From Pseudoalteromonas tunicata (lineage in GTDB: Bacteria > Pseudomonadota > Gammaproteobacteria > Enterobacterales > Alteromonadaceae): 64,000 nucleotides of DNA. The stretch is from the NCBI RefSeq assembly GCF_002310815.1, contig NZ_CP011032.1:1652001-1716000 (forward strand), written 5' to 3'. Every line of letters starts with the position of its first letter. Position 1 is the first letter of the stretch. The translations under genes and the position numbers were made by a program. Positions 47,061 through 57,474 of the stretch are shown in pieces. The notes under the pieces were generated by a model that worked only from the letters and a program-made list of their open reading frames with translations, was not told where the DNA came from and searched no databases.

Positions 47061-48245
47061 ATGAAAAAATCCCTTTTAGCAACTGCACTTGCTGGAACGA
47101 TTTTTAACTACGCTCACGCTGTAGAGCCTGCAGGATTTAACACGGAAAGTGGCATAGTGATTACGCCATTGTTGAATGTTGGTGTAAAAAACGATAACAA
47201 TATTTTTAGCCAACCAGCAAATGAAGAAAGCAGCGCTATTTTAACGGTAGACCCTACAGTTAACTTTTTATTAAGTGATGGTATCAATAGCTACAGTGTT
47301 GATGCGGGCTTAAAATCAGCCACTTATTTCTCAAGCTCAGATGATAACTATTTAGACGGTTTTTTAGCGTTTGATATGCATTTAGAACCTTCATCACAAA
47401 GCCGTTTTGATTTAAATGCTGATTTAAATTGGGTAACAGAGCCACGTGGTACAGGTATCACAGAAGGTTTGGGCGATAGTGTTGATGAGCCACTTAGCTA
47501 CAGCGAGCAAATTCTTGCTGCAACATATGAATTTGGTGCACTTTCTACCAATGGTAAACTAGCGTTTGATGCAAGATACTACAACAAAGGCTATAGCAAT
47601 TTTGAAGCTGTGACTCAATACCGTGAGTATGACTCATTTTTATTAGGTACTACGTTATCTTACAATACTGGCGCAGCAACTGATTTGTTTCTTGAGTTAA
47701 GCAAAGATGCTATCCGTTATGAAAAAGTTGAAGCAGGTAGAGCAAGCTTAAGTTCAGACGATTACCGCGCACTTATCGGTGTGAAATGGGAAGCGACAGC
47801 GCTTACAACCGGTAGTGCAAAAATTGGTTATCAAAACAAAGATTTTGAATCAGACAGCCGTGCTAACTTTAGCGGTTTAAGCTGGAATGCGGGTATTACG
47901 TGGCAACCACTCACTTATACTTTAATTGATTTTAGTACTTCTCGTGCGGCGCGCGATCCGAGTGTTGAAGGTAGCTACATCAAAGAAAGTGTGCATACAT
48001 TAGGTTGGACACACGGTTGGAATCAACAGTTAAATACCCGTTTAGGCGTATCGTACACCAAAGAAGATTACAGTGGTGTAGTGCGTAAAGATGATACAAC
48101 TACCTACAGTGCATCTGCTACTTATGCATTATTCCGTTGGGTTGATGTAGGCGTTTTTGCTGATTTCATCGATAAAAACTCAACACGTGACACAATTTAT
48201 TTTGATAAAACAGTTGTTGGTGTGAACTTCACCTTTGCAATGTAA
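47061..48245 (+). CDS. EPS-associated outer-membrane beta-barrel protein
   Basis: The 394-residue protein has a signal peptide (MKKSLLATALAGTIFNYAHA) followed by many alternating amphipathic strands and a C-terminal ...VVGVNFTFAM ending in an aromatic strand, typical of an outer-membrane barrel (BBP2-type). AAAGGA lies upstream of ATG 47061. Located just before the short Wza-like gene, it most likely forms the outer-membrane conduit in the way proposed for VpsM-type barrels paired with truncated Wza proteins. Confidence 0.78.
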   Translation: MKKSLLATALAGTIFNYAHAVEPAGFNTESGIVITPLLNVGVKNDNNIFSQPANEESSAILTVDPTVNFLLSDGINSYSVDAGLKSATYFSSSDDNYLDGFLAFDMHLEPSSQSRFDLNADLNWVTEPRGTGITEGLGDSVDEPLSYSEQILAATYEFGALSTNGKLAFDARYYNKGYSNFEAVTQYREYDSFLLGTTLSYNTGAATDLFLELSKDAIRYEKVEAGRASLSSDDYRALIGVKWEATALTTGSAKIGYQNKDFESDSRANFSGLSWNAGITWQPLTYTLIDFSTSRAARDPSVEGSYIKESVHTLGWTHGWNQQLNTRLGVSYTKEDYSGVVRKDDTTTYSASATYALFRWVDVGVFADFIDKNSTRDTIYFDKTVVGVNFTFAM

Positions 48246-48254
48246 GGAATATAA

Positions 48255-48776
48255 GTGAACAAGCTAGTAATTAGCTTGGCTCTTGTTTTTGCAAGCATCC
48301 TGCCCAAAGCTTTGGCGCAGGATGCTTACATTTTAGGGCCTGGCGATAAAATTGAAATAAAAGTACATGGCCAAGACGATTTAACGGTTGAGGCGTTACT
48401 CGGTAATAGCGGTAAAATTAATTATCCGTTTTTAGGTGAAGTCAGCATTGCAGGCTTATCGACCAAGGAAGTTGAAGCGGTGATCCAAAAAGGGCTTAAG
48501 GGTGATTATTTTATTAACCCAAATGTTTATGCCCAAGTTGTTGAATATCGTCCTTTTTATATTCATGGTGAAGTAAAAAAACCAGGTGGATACCCATACC
48601 AACCCGGTATGACGATTAACCAAGCGGTTGCCTTAGCCGGTGGTTTAACTGAACGTGCATCGCGTGAAAAAATTTACTTGTTTAAAGAAAGCAACAAAAA
48701 CCAACAACTTATTGCAGAGCTAGGCACACAAGTGTCGGCAGGTGATACGATTACAATTGATCAACGATTCTTTTAA
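48255..48776 (+). CDS. Short Wza-like polysaccharide export protein
   Basis: The 173-residue periplasmic protein has a signal peptide (MNKLVISLALVFASILPKALA), the polysaccharide-export domain (YILGPGDKIEIKVHGQDDL...INYPFLGEVSIAGLS) and one SLBB domain (FYIHGEVKKPGGYPYQPGMTINQAVALAGG). It lacks a lipobox Cys and the C-terminal amphipathic helix that spans the outer membrane in full Wza, so it cannot form the outer pore alone. GTG start. The preceding barrel probably supplies the pore. Confidence 0.88.
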   Translation: MNKLVISLALVFASILPKALAQDAYILGPGDKIEIKVHGQDDLTVEALLGNSGKINYPFLGEVSIAGLSTKEVEAVIQKGLKGDYFINPNVYAQVVEYRPFYIHGEVKKPGGYPYQPGMTINQAVALAGGLTERASREKIYLFKESNKNQQLIAELGTQVSAGDTITIDQRFF

Positions 48777-48793
48777 ATGAGGTTTATTTTTAA

Positions 48794-51028
48794 GTGAAAC
48801 ACATGGAACCAGTTATAACTGAACAACCAAAAACCGAAGAAGTGATTGATTTAAGACAATACTTTAATATTGTTAACAAATACAAATGGCGCGTTTTTGG
48901 TTTGGCAGCTTTTGTGGCGGTCTTTACGGCGATTATTGCCATCAAAATGACGCCAATCTACAGTGCTACCGCCACGCTGATAATCGAAGCTGAACAAGCA
49001 AAAGCGGTAAACTTTCAAGAAGTATATGGTTTAGATTCGAGCCGCCAAGAATACTATTTAACCCAGTTTGAAATCCTAAAGTCTAAAAGCATTGCGCAAA
49101 AAGTGATTGAGCGCCTTGATTTATTGACACATCCTGAATTTAACAAACCGCCATCGGTCCTTGCTGGCTTAAAATCTGCGCTTAAAGAATCTCTGCCGTT
49201 TTTACCGCAAAAAGATACACAGCTATTAAGCGCTGAAGAAATCGCCGAACAAAAAATGCAAGCGTTAGTAAAAGACTTTTCTGAAAAGCTTAGCATTAGC
49301 CCGGTGCGTAAAACGCAGCTAGTCAATATTTCGTTTGAATCAGAAGACCCTAAGTTGGCTGCATTAGTTGCCAATACCTTAGGTGAAGTGTACATCGAGC
49401 AAAATATGGCGGCGAAAATGGGGATCACCCAAAAAGCAGCTGGCTGGTTAAGCGATCGTTTATCTGGTTTACGTGAACGTTTAGATGAATCAGAAACTAA
49501 GTTACAAAAGTACCGTGAAAAAGAAAACCTGATTGATATTGAAGGTGTTGTGGGCTTAACGACCCAAGAGCTTGAGCAAACATCCACTCAGTTAGTGCAA
49601 ACACGTAATGAGCGTAACAAACTTGAAAGTATCATGCGGGTAATTAATGAATACGGCCGTGATAATTTAGAGCGTTTAGAGACTATTCCTGAAATTACCT
49701 CACATAAAGTAGTGCAAGATGTGAAGAAAGAAGTGGTGATTTCGGAGCGTAAAGTATCTGAATTTGCAGAAGTGTATGGCCCAAAACACCCAAAAATGAT
49801 TGCAGCTCAAGCTGAACTTAAAACGGTGAAAGCAAACTTAAGCCTACAAGTGCGCTCTTTGGTTACCGGTATTGAAAAAGAAGTTAAAACCTCACAAGCC
49901 AATGTGCGTGCTCTAGAAGCTGAATTAACTCGTATTCGTGAAGAATATCAACGTGTAACCGCCAAAGAAAACGATTACCGTAAGCTTAAGCGTGAAGTTG
50001 ATACCAATCGTAAAATTTACGATACCTTTTTCTCTCGTTCAAAAGAAACGGAAGTGACCAGCGATTTTAATGCGGCTGTGGCGCGTTTTACTGACCGTGC
50101 TTATGCACCGGTTGAGCCAGTTAAACCGAAAAAGGGTTTAATTGTCGCACTTGCGTTTATTGCGACCTTAGGTTTGGGTGTGGTTGTGGCGTTTGTGATT
50201 GAAGCATTAAACGATACAGTTAAATCATCCCATGATATTGAGAATAAACTAGCGCAAAGAATGCTGGGCTTATTACCAAAAGTGGCGCACAAAAAAGGCA
50301 CTAATTTAAATATCCATTACTTCTTTGATAAAGATGCTCGTCAGTTCTCTGAAGCAGTACGAACCTTTAGAACGGGGTTTGTGCTGAGCCAAATGGATAA
50401 AAACTCTAAAGTGATTGCCATTACGTCATCAGTGCCTGGTGAAGGTAAAACAACAACCTCAACTAACTTGGCGTTCTCGCTTGGTCAAATGGAAAAGGTA
50501 TTGTTAATTGATGCCGATATGCGCAAACCAAGCGTGTGCAAACGTTTTGGCATTCCTGCGTATCACCCTGGTTTATCAAATGTAATTGCCGGTACTGAAA
50601 AAGTCGAAGATTGTATGTTTATTGACGAAAAATCAGGCTTAACCATTATGCCTTGTGGTCAGTTACCAACTAATCCGCTTGAGCTATTATCATCGGCTCG
50701 TTTTGAGAAGTTACTTGATGCGTTAAAAGGTCGCTTTGATCGAATCGTAATTGATACCGCGCCAACACAAGCGGTGAGTGATGCGTTGATTATTTCTCGC
50801 CAAGCTGATGCCATGATTTATGTGGTAAAAGCAGACTCAACTCGCATGGGCTTAGTGCAAAATGGTGTCAGTCGTTTAATTGCTGCCAATGCTAAATTGG
50901 CAGGGATTGTACTGAACCAAGTTGATACTAAAAAAGCCGGTAAAAATGGCGCGTATCAAGGTTATTATGACTATTACAGCTATGGTCATGAAAACGAAAA
51001 CGTGGTTGAGGCTAAAAAATCAGCATGA
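48794..51028 (+). CDS. wzc: Wzc-type polysaccharide co-polymerase and tyrosine autokinase
   Basis: The 744-residue protein has two TM helices (near 35-55 and 450-470) around a periplasmic coiled-coil Wzz domain, and a cytoplasmic BY-kinase with Walker A SSVPGEGKTTTSTN near 545, Walker A' LLIDADMRKPS, and Walker B RIVIDTAP. The C-terminal Tyr cluster (YQGYYDYYSYGHEN) is the autophosphorylation site. It controls chain length and export. GTG start with GAGG 11 bases upstream. The stop overlaps the phosphatase start (ATGA). Confidence 0.93.
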   Translation: MKHMEPVITEQPKTEEVIDLRQYFNIVNKYKWRVFGLAAFVAVFTAIIAIKMTPIYSATATLIIEAEQAKAVNFQEVYGLDSSRQEYYLTQFEILKSKSIAQKVIERLDLLTHPEFNKPPSVLAGLKSALKESLPFLPQKDTQLLSAEEIAEQKMQALVKDFSEKLSISPVRKTQLVNISFESEDPKLAALVANTLGEVYIEQNMAAKMGITQKAAGWLSDRLSGLRERLDESETKLQKYREKENLIDIEGVVGLTTQELEQTSTQLVQTRNERNKLESIMRVINEYGRDNLERLETIPEITSHKVVQDVKKEVVISERKVSEFAEVYGPKHPKMIAAQAELKTVKANLSLQVRSLVTGIEKEVKTSQANVRALEAELTRIREEYQRVTAKENDYRKLKREVDTNRKIYDTFFSRSKETEVTSDFNAAVARFTDRAYAPVEPVKPKKGLIVALAFIATLGLGVVVAFVIEALNDTVKSSHDIENKLAQRMLGLLPKVAHKKGTNLNIHYFFDKDARQFSEAVRTFRTGFVLSQMDKNSKVIAITSSVPGEGKTTTSTNLAFSLGQMEKVLLIDADMRKPSVCKRFGIPAYHPGLSNVIAGTEKVEDCMFIDEKSGLTIMPCGQLPTNPLELLSSARFEKLLDALKGRFDRIVIDTAPTQAVSDALIISRQADAMIYVVKADSTRMGLVQNGVSRLIAANAKLAGIVLNQVDTKKAGKNGAYQGYYDYYSYGHENENVVEAKKSA

Positions 51029-51756
51029 TAGACATACATTGCCACTTAATACCTGGCATTGATGATGGTGCAAAAGACACAGCGGATGCTGTGTCTTTGT
51101 TGCGCATGGCGGCGGATGATGGCATTACTCGTATGGTCATTACGCCGCACATACATTTTGGGCGCTTTGAAAATTCTAAAGCGCATATTTGGACCGAGTT
51201 GCTGGCACTCAAACAAGCTGCGTTTGAAGCCAACATCAATATTGACCTTGCCGCTGCAGCAGAAGTGCGTATTGATGCCGATATGTTGCCGATGATTATG
51301 GCCAATAAATTGCCATTTTTAGGTCAGCACGAAGGGCAACAATTTTTATTGCTGGAGTTACCTCATAGTCATATTCCCCCAGGCTGTGAAAATTTAATTA
51401 AATGGTTACGCAGCAGAAATATCACCCCGTTGATTGCTCACCCTGAGCGTAATCGCGATATTCAAAAAAATCCTGAACGGATCAAATCCTTACAAAGACT
51501 AGGTTGTTGGTTTCAATTAACCGCATCGTCTTTATTAGGGCATTTTGGGGAAAGTTGCCAGGCTTTATCGGTGCAATTTTTAGAAGCGGGTTTAATTGAT
51601 GTCGTTGCTTCTGATGCTCATAACTTAAATCGTCGCCCGCCGCTGCTGAGCAATGCACGAGCCGAGGTGGCGCAGTTGTTAGGTGAAGATGAAGCGCAGC
51701 GTTTGTTTTGGACAAATCCCTATAACATTACCCGTTCTTTATTTATAATCCCTTGA
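51025..51756 (+). CDS. CpsB/YwqE-type PHP-family protein-tyrosine phosphatase
   Basis: The 243-residue metal-dependent PHP phosphatase has MIDIHCHLIPGIDDGAKD, ITPHIHFGRF, PLIAHPERNRDI and VASDAHNLNRRPP, covering the expected metal ligands. It dephosphorylates the Tyr cluster of the cognate BY-kinase. Its ATGA overlap with wzc shows coupled translation. This class is best known in Gram-positive capsule loci; here it replaces the Wzb low-molecular-weight phosphatase. Confidence 0.9.
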   Translation: MIDIHCHLIPGIDDGAKDTADAVSLLRMAADDGITRMVITPHIHFGRFENSKAHIWTELLALKQAAFEANINIDLAAAAEVRIDADMLPMIMANKLPFLGQHEGQQFLLLELPHSHIPPGCENLIKWLRSRNITPLIAHPERNRDIQKNPERIKSLQRLGCWFQLTASSLLGHFGESCQALSVQFLEAGLIDVVASDAHNLNRRPPLLSNARAEVAQLLGEDEAQRLFWTNPYNITRSLFIIP

Positions 51757-51782
51757 TCTTTAATCTGTTGTAAGCCCAGATA

Positions 51783-52472
51783 ATGAAAAATAAACTGTTA
51801 GTTGCTGTTTTTGCTTTAATGACCTTTACCGCTATGGTGTATGCCTACAGTTGGGGTGTTGCCAATATTTGGTATTTTAATGCTAGTTATTATTTAGATG
51901 ATTGGTCAAAAGCGGGAAAAATTGAACACGCTGATGAATACCAAAAAGCGTGGGCAGCGATCAGCAAATCGGTGGCGTACGACCCATCACACCCGCATTA
52001 TTTGCACATTAAGGGGCGCATTTTACAGTGGGGTATTAACGAAAACTTGGTTGATGCCGCGCAAATTTCAGAGGTTAAAGCGCTTTTTCTTGCCTCAACT
52101 CAAGCGCGTAGTGCATGGCCCATTCCTTGGATTGATTTGGCGCATTTAAATGCCAGCCAAGAAGGCATGAGCGATGAAACATGGCAGTATATTCACCAAG
52201 CGTTGGCGGTCGGGCCTTACGAGCAGGCGGTTAACCAAGGTGTGCTTAATATTATGATGGCGTATTGGTATCAGGTTACCCCTGGGCAAACACCCTTGTT
52301 TTTTGAGCAGTTTGCGATTGCTGCCAAGCAACCTAAGATGCTTGAGTCGGTTTTGAAGTTTAGCCAAACGGTTGGTCGCAAAAGTTTAATTTGCCCACAG
52401 TTACGCTTTAACCAACAATACGAAACACAAAGAAAATCGCACGTTTATAAAAAATATTGTTTAAGTAAATAA
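51783..52472 (+). CDS. VpsP-like EPS biosynthesis protein (single-TM)
   Basis: The 229-residue protein has an N-terminal hydrophobic anchor or signal (LLVAVFALMTFTAMVYAYSWG), then a helical periplasmic region with TPR-like character (AWAAISKSVAYDPSHPHYLHIKGRI). The position after wzc and the phosphatase, the size and the topology fit the VpsP family of Vibrio-type EPS clusters. The exact role is not established. The family assignment is from memory and moderate. Confidence 0.55.
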   Translation: MKNKLLVAVFALMTFTAMVYAYSWGVANIWYFNASYYLDDWSKAGKIEHADEYQKAWAAISKSVAYDPSHPHYLHIKGRILQWGINENLVDAAQISEVKALFLASTQARSAWPIPWIDLAHLNASQEGMSDETWQYIHQALAVGPYEQAVNQGVLNIMMAYWYQVTPGQTPLFFEQFAIAAKQPKMLESVLKFSQTVGRKSLICPQLRFNQQYETQRKSHVYKKYCLSK

Positions 52473-52529
52473 GCTCAGTAACGAGTGACTTAAGTCTGTT
52501 TTAGACGTATTTAAAATTGGAGAACGACA

Positions 52530-53543
52530 ATGGCAGTTTTAGTAACAGGTGGTAATGGTTATATTGGTAGCCACACTGTGGTTGAATTATTAAATTTAGG
52601 CCACGAAGTGGTGATTTTTGATAACTTATCGAATTCTAATCGTGCCGTGCTTGAGCGTATTGAAACAATCACTGCAAAAAAACCACATTTTATTTTAGGT
52701 GATATTCGCGACAGCCAAGCGTTAGCCCAAGTATTTAATGATTTTTCGATTGATGCAGTGATCCATTTTGCGGGCTTAAAAGCAGTCGGTGAGTCGGTCG
52801 CCATGCCGCTTTCGTACTACGACAATAATGTGTGCGGCAGCTTGTGTTTGCTAAAAGCGATGAACGACGCAAACGTCAAAAAAATTATTTTTAGTTCGTC
52901 TGCGACTGTCTATGGCTCGCCAGAGCGCTTACCGATTGATGAGCAATGTGCACTGCGTACGACAAACCCATATGGCGCCAATAAATTACAAGTTGAGCAA
53001 ATGCTTAGTGATTTATGCCAAAGTGATGCTAATTGGTCTGTGGTGGCGCTACGTTATTTTAATCCGGTTGGCGCGCATAAATCAGGTTTGATTGGTGAAA
53101 GTCCTAATGGTATTCCAAACAATTTATTGCCTTATGTGACACAAACTGCGCTTAAAATTCGCAAACAACTGAGCATTTTTGGTGGCGATTATGATACCGC
53201 AGATGGTACCGGCGTACGTGATTACATTCATGTGGTTGATTTAGCGCTTGGTCACATTAAAGCGTTAGACTTAGTGGCTGCTCAAACTGGTTTTGAGCCA
53301 ATAAACTTAGGCACGGGTATTGGTTATTCGGTGCTTGATATTGTGCGTTCATTTGAAGCGGTAAACCAAATTGCTGTGCCTTATGAAATTGTGGCAAGAC
53401 GCCCAGGTGACATTGCAACTTGTTATGCTGATCCTAAAAAAGCAAAAGACATATTAGGCTGGCAAGCAGAGCAAACTCTTGATGACATGATGAAAGATGC
53501 ATGGCATTGGCAAAGTAATAACCCAAAAGGGTATGACGACTAA
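52530..53543 (+). CDS. galE: UDP-glucose 4-epimerase
   Basis: The 337-residue SDR has GGNGYIGSHTVVELL, the FAGLKAVGESV stretch, SSSATVYG, the catalytic NPYGANK (YxxxK), and LRYFNPVGAH with GVRDYIHVVDLA, all diagnostic for GalE. It supplies UDP-galactose. It is the last gene of the EPS locus and is followed by a strong intrinsic terminator. Confidence 0.95.
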   Translation: MAVLVTGGNGYIGSHTVVELLNLGHEVVIFDNLSNSNRAVLERIETITAKKPHFILGDIRDSQALAQVFNDFSIDAVIHFAGLKAVGESVAMPLSYYDNNVCGSLCLLKAMNDANVKKIIFSSSATVYGSPERLPIDEQCALRTTNPYGANKLQVEQMLSDLCQSDANWSVVALRYFNPVGAHKSGLIGESPNGIPNNLLPYVTQTALKIRKQLSIFGGDYDTADGTGVRDYIHVVDLALGHIKALDLVAAQTGFEPINLGTGIGYSVLDIVRSFEAVNQIAVPYEIVARRPGDIATCYADPKKAKDILGWQAEQTLDDMMKDAWHWQSNNPKGYDD

Positions 53544-53640
53544 TTAGTCTCAATTTTGGATGAATCTATTTTAGGCTGCGAGTTTCAAGGCTGTTAATCT
53601 TGAAAACCTCTTAGCTACAACTTAGGTTAACCACAATAAA

Positions 53641-53664
53641 AACCTCCTGCGGGAGGTTTTTTAT
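53641..53664 (+). terminator. Intrinsic terminator of the EPS locus
   Basis: AACCTCC-TGC-GGGAGGTT followed by a T run, about 100 bases after the galE stop. A classic strong rho-independent terminator. Confidence 0.9.
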
Positions 53665-53774
53665 TACTGGTTTTAAAAGTTACCTGGTTGTTTTTAGTGT
53701 TTGATTTAACCGAGTCGATTGCTCAAATTAACGTGAGCTTGTACTATACACCTCCCCAAAAAATGCGCTGAAAT

Positions 53775-55073
53775 ATGATTATGCTGCTGGAAAAACTATT
53801 CAAAATACGTGAACTGGGTTCGAATGTGCGTACCGAATTGATTGCAGGTCTCACCACGTTTGTGACTATGGTTTACATTGTATTTGTAAATCCACCTATG
53901 CTTGCCGAAGCGGGCATTGACCAAGGTGCGGCGTTTGCTGCAACCTGTATCGCTGCTGCAATTGGTTGTTTTATTATGGGTTTTTGGGCTAATTACCCAC
54001 TTGCTTTGGCACCTGGCATGGGACTTAACGCCTTTTTTACTTATGGTGTGGTGCTTGGCATGGGGCACACTTGGCAAGCGGCGCTTGGTGCGGTGTTTTT
54101 TTCGGGGTGTCTGTTTTTATTATTGAGTTTATTTAAGGTGCGCGAGTGGATCATCAATGCCATTCCGTTAGTGCTTAAACAAGCGATAGCCACTGGTATT
54201 GGTGCTTTTTTGGCGCTAATTGCGCTGAAAAATGCGGGCATTGTGGTGGCAAATCCTGCTACTTTGGTGCAATTGGGTGACATTACGCAAGCTGGACCGT
54301 TACTTGCGATTTTTAGCTTCTTTTTTATTGCGGCTTTATTATATCGCGATATTAAAAGTGGGGTGTTGCTGAGCATTTTAGTGGTGACCTTGATTGCTTT
54401 AGCGCTTGGTTTAGTCCAATACCAAGGTTTAATTGCGCCGCCACCTTCATTAGCGCCTACTTTTTTGCAACTTGATTTTGCTGCTGCACTTGAACTGTCG
54501 ATGTTAAGTGTTATTTTTGCCTTTTTGTTTGTTGATTTATTTGATACATCCGGCACTTTGGTTGCGGTGTCTCAAAAAGCAGGCATTGCCGATGCGCAAG
54601 GTAAAATCCCCCGTTTAGGGCGGGCCTTAAGTGCCGACAGTGCAGCTACGATTGCAGGGGCTACGCTTGGTACGTCTACTACCACTTCGTACATTGAGTC
54701 TGTCGCAGGTGTGTCGGTTGGTGGGCGCACAGGTTTAACTGCGGTGGTGGTTGGTTGCTGCTTTTTAATGATGCTCTTTTTTGCGCCACTTGCAGCTATG
54801 GTACCTGCTTATGCAACTGCGGGGGCGATTTTGTATGTGGCGGTATTGATGCTACAAAATCTTAAGCTCATTGATTGGGATGATATGACCGAAGCGGTGC
54901 CTGTGTGTACGGTGCTTTTAATGACGCCGCTAACATTTTCGATTGCTCATGGTATTTCGTTGGGTTTTATTGCCTATACCGCGATGAAATTACTGTGTGG
55001 TAAACGTCAGGACATCAGTATTTCGGTGTGGATTTTAACGCTGCTCTTTATACTCAAATTTGCATTGTTGTAG
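53775..55073 (+). CDS. NCS2 family purine permease (AzgA-like)
   Basis: The 432-residue protein has about 13 hydrophobic segments and the AzgA-type NCS2 signatures: TELIAGLTTFVTMVYI near the N-terminus, ALAPGMGLNAFFTYG, FLFVDLFDTSGTLVAV and GTSTTTSYIESVAGV. Such proteins take up adenine, guanine or hypoxanthine by proton symport at the inner membrane. The translational start is ATG 53775 or 53781. It stands alone, bounded by terminators on both sides. Confidence 0.92.
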   Translation: MIMLLEKLFKIRELGSNVRTELIAGLTTFVTMVYIVFVNPPMLAEAGIDQGAAFAATCIAAAIGCFIMGFWANYPLALAPGMGLNAFFTYGVVLGMGHTWQAALGAVFFSGCLFLLLSLFKVREWIINAIPLVLKQAIATGIGAFLALIALKNAGIVVANPATLVQLGDITQAGPLLAIFSFFFIAALLYRDIKSGVLLSILVVTLIALALGLVQYQGLIAPPPSLAPTFLQLDFAAALELSMLSVIFAFLFVDLFDTSGTLVAVSQKAGIADAQGKIPRLGRALSADSAATIAGATLGTSTTTSYIESVAGVSVGGRTGLTAVVVGCCFLMMLFFAPLAAMVPAYATAGAILYVAVLMLQNLKLIDWDDMTEAVPVCTVLLMTPLTFSIAHGISLGFIAYTAMKLLCGKRQDISISVWILTLLFILKFALL

Positions 55074-55117
55074 TACATTCGAGCCTTACGCGCTCATAAC
55101 CTGCTTTAGATATTAAA

Positions 55118-55140
55118 ACGCCTGTTAGGTTAACAGGCGT
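55118..55140 (+). terminator. Terminator after the purine permease gene
   Basis: ACGCCTGTTA-GGT-TAACAGGCGT, a perfect 10-bp stem with GTTTGTTT after it. The remaining ~230 bases to the chemoreceptor start show nothing further that I can name. Confidence 0.8.
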
Positions 55141-55374
55141 GTTTGTTTCAGTTGTTCATTTACAATTGTTGTCATTTCAAAACTCGGTTTTTTGCATTAA
55201 ACAAATCAGCTTTTATTGCAAAAATAGCGACAAAATCAGTTTGTTAAATTGTTTTGAGCAATAATTTCTCATCCTTTATACGAAAATGTAATCATATGTA
55301 ATATTTAAGTTATAGGTTTTGATCTCTAATTGGAGTACGTTACGCCGGATTTTTACCAGGCAAGGTACACAGAG

Positions 55375-57357
55375 ATGCGTTTAAAAAATAAATTACTGAT
55401 TTCATTTTTATCTTTGGGGATTATTCCAGCAAGTTTTATCGCAATTAAGGCATTGCTTGTAGCAAGCAATTCTTTAGAGCAGCAAGCGTATAATCAGCTC
55501 ACTTCAATTAAATCGATTAAAAAGGTCCAAATAGAAGACTATTTTGCTAAAAGTCGTGCCGATTTGGCCGTATTAGAACAATATTGGCAAAGTATAGCGA
55601 ATACCAATCAAAGCTTAACTCCTAGTGAAATCGCTCAGCGTAATGATGCCTTTTTTCAGCAATTTATCAACGAGCAAGGTTATTACGATTTTTTTGTCAT
55701 TAATATGACGGGCGACGTGGTGTATACGGTTGCCAAAGAGGCGGATTATCAAAGTAATTTAATAAGTGGGCCTTATGCACGCTCAGGGTTGGCGCAGTTA
55801 TTTAGCAAAGTAACACTTGTCCGCCAAGCGCAACTACTCGATTTTAGCCCCTATGCGCCAAGTAATAACGAACCCGCGGCGTTTATTGGTTTGCCTGTTA
55901 TTGAAGCAGGTAAACAAGTGGCTGTGATTGCGTTGCAACTATCGATAGAAAAAATAAATCATGTGATGCAACAGCGCAATGGCATGGGTGAGACCGGCGA
56001 AAGCTATTTGGTTGGGCCTGATTTAAGAATGCGCTCAGACTCCTTCCTCGACCCAAAAGGTCATTCTGTCATCGCCAGTTTTGCTGGTACAGTGGCAAGA
56101 AATGGGGTTGATACTAAGGCGGTGCGAGAAGGGCTTGAGGGCGTAAGCGCCACTGAGATTGTAATTGATTATAACGGTAACCCAGTATTATCGGCTTATA
56201 CACCAATTGAGTTTATGGGCATGCGCTGGGTATTGCTTGCTGAGATTGATGAAGCTGAGGCGTTTGCACCCGTGGCTAAACTTACGTTTTTAATTGCAAT
56301 GATTGTTTTACTCACTGTATGTGCTGTGGTTGTGGTGACCGTTATGGTGGCTAATTCAATTATTAGGCCGCTTGGTGGTGAACCTAAAACCATGCAGGAA
56401 ATTAGTGAGCGTATTGCGCTGGGCGATTTATCAACCCAGTTTGAACATCAAGGACGACTTTCGGGGGTTTATAAAGCAATGCAGATCATGAGCCAGAACT
56501 TACACAATGTGATAAGTAACATTGTTGATTCAACGGGGCAGCTTTCATCAACAGCGGCACAAACTAGCGCCGCGAGTGTACAAGCTAATTCAAGTCTACA
56601 AGAGCAGCACCTTAATATTGCAAGTGTCACCACTGCAATGCATGAAATGGCCACTACTATTGATGATGTGGCAAATAACGCCCGTAATGTCGCTGACTTA
56701 AGTTTAAGCGCACAATATACCTCAGAAGCTGCGAACAATTGTGTCCGTGATACCATCAATAGCATGCAGCAATTAGCTAATGAAGTTAAGGATGCGGCAG
56801 ACGTGATAAATAACGTAGAAAGCCAGTCGCAAAAAATAGGTTCAGTGCTTGAAGTAATTCAACAAATTGCTGAACAAACCAATCTGTTAGCACTTAATGC
56901 CGCAATTGAAGCTGCAAGGGCTGGCGATCAAGGCCGTGGTTTTGCGGTGGTGGCCGATGAAGTGCGCCAGCTGGCACAAAAAACCCAGCAATCGACCCGT
57001 GATATTGAACAAATGATTGCCGCGCTGCAAACTGGTACATCACAAGCCGTGACCGTAATGAGCAGTGCCACAGCCATTAGTTTATCGACCATTAATAATG
57101 CCACAAGCAGCGCCCATGAAATTTCCCGCAGCTTATCTGAAATTCGAGATATTGCGCAAAATGCACAATTGATAGCCACAGCGGCGCAGCAACAAGCCTG
57201 CACAGCTGAAGAAATTAACCAAAGCATGGAGTCGATTAATCAGGCTGCGGTTGATAATGCGGCTGGGGCTGATCAGGTATCTGCAGCGAGTATTGAGCTT
57301 AATTTATTAGCAGAGCAGCTCAAGCAAGTTACACTGCAGTTTAAACTAACAGCTTAA
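55375..57357 (+). CDS. Methyl-accepting chemotaxis protein (Cache-type sensor)
   Basis: The 660-residue protein has TM1 at about 10-30, a periplasmic dCache-like domain of roughly 270 residues (containing [22 protein letters not shown]), TM2 near 305-325, HAMP, and the cytoplasmic signalling domain. The conserved hairpin tip [26 protein letters not shown] is intact. No C-terminal CheR-binding pentapeptide is seen. ATG 55375 has AAGG nine bases upstream; an in-frame TTG at 55330 is less likely. The ligand is unknown. Confidence 0.93.
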   Translation: MRLKNKLLISFLSLGIIPASFIAIKALLVASNSLEQQAYNQLTSIKSIKKVQIEDYFAKSRADLAVLEQYWQSIANTNQSLTPSEIAQRNDAFFQQFINEQGYYDFFVINMTGDVVYTVAKEADYQSNLISGPYARSGLAQLFSKVTLVRQAQLLDFSPYAPSNNEPAAFIGLPVIEAGKQVAVIALQLSIEKINHVMQQRNGMGETGESYLVGPDLRMRSDSFLDPKGHSVIASFAGTVARNGVDTKAVREGLEGVSATEIVIDYNGNPVLSAYTPIEFMGMRWVLLAEIDEAEAFAPVAKLTFLIAMIVLLTVCAVVVVTVMVANSIIRPLGGEPKTMQEISERIALGDLSTQFEHQGRLSGVYKAMQIMSQNLHNVISNIVDSTGQLSSTAAQTSAASVQANSSLQEQHLNIASVTTAMHEMATTIDDVANNARNVADLSLSAQYTSEAANNCVRDTINSMQQLANEVKDAADVINNVESQSQKIGSVLEVIQQIAEQTNLLALNAAIEAARAGDQGRGFAVVADEVRQLAQKTQQSTRDIEQMIAALQTGTSQAVTVMSSATAISLSTINNATSSAHEISRSLSEIRDIAQNAQLIATAAQQQACTAEEINQSMESINQAAVDNAAGADQVSAASIELNLLAEQLKQVTLQFKLTA

Positions 57358-57376
57358 GCACTTCTTTTGTATAAAT

Positions 57377-57402
57377 TGCCGATAATGACAGCGTTATCGG
57401 CA
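57377..57402. terminator. Hairpin after the chemoreceptor gene
   Basis: TGCCGATAA / TTATCGGCA 9-bp stem with an 8-base loop, 20 bases past the stop. There is no clear U-tract on the plus strand, so the role as a terminator is uncertain. Confidence 0.45.
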
Positions 57403-57474
57403 TTAAAAAAGGGAAATTTTTTACTTTTAACGCCCGCGTGATAAACTGCGGCTCTTTATTTTGAGCTTGTTGTT

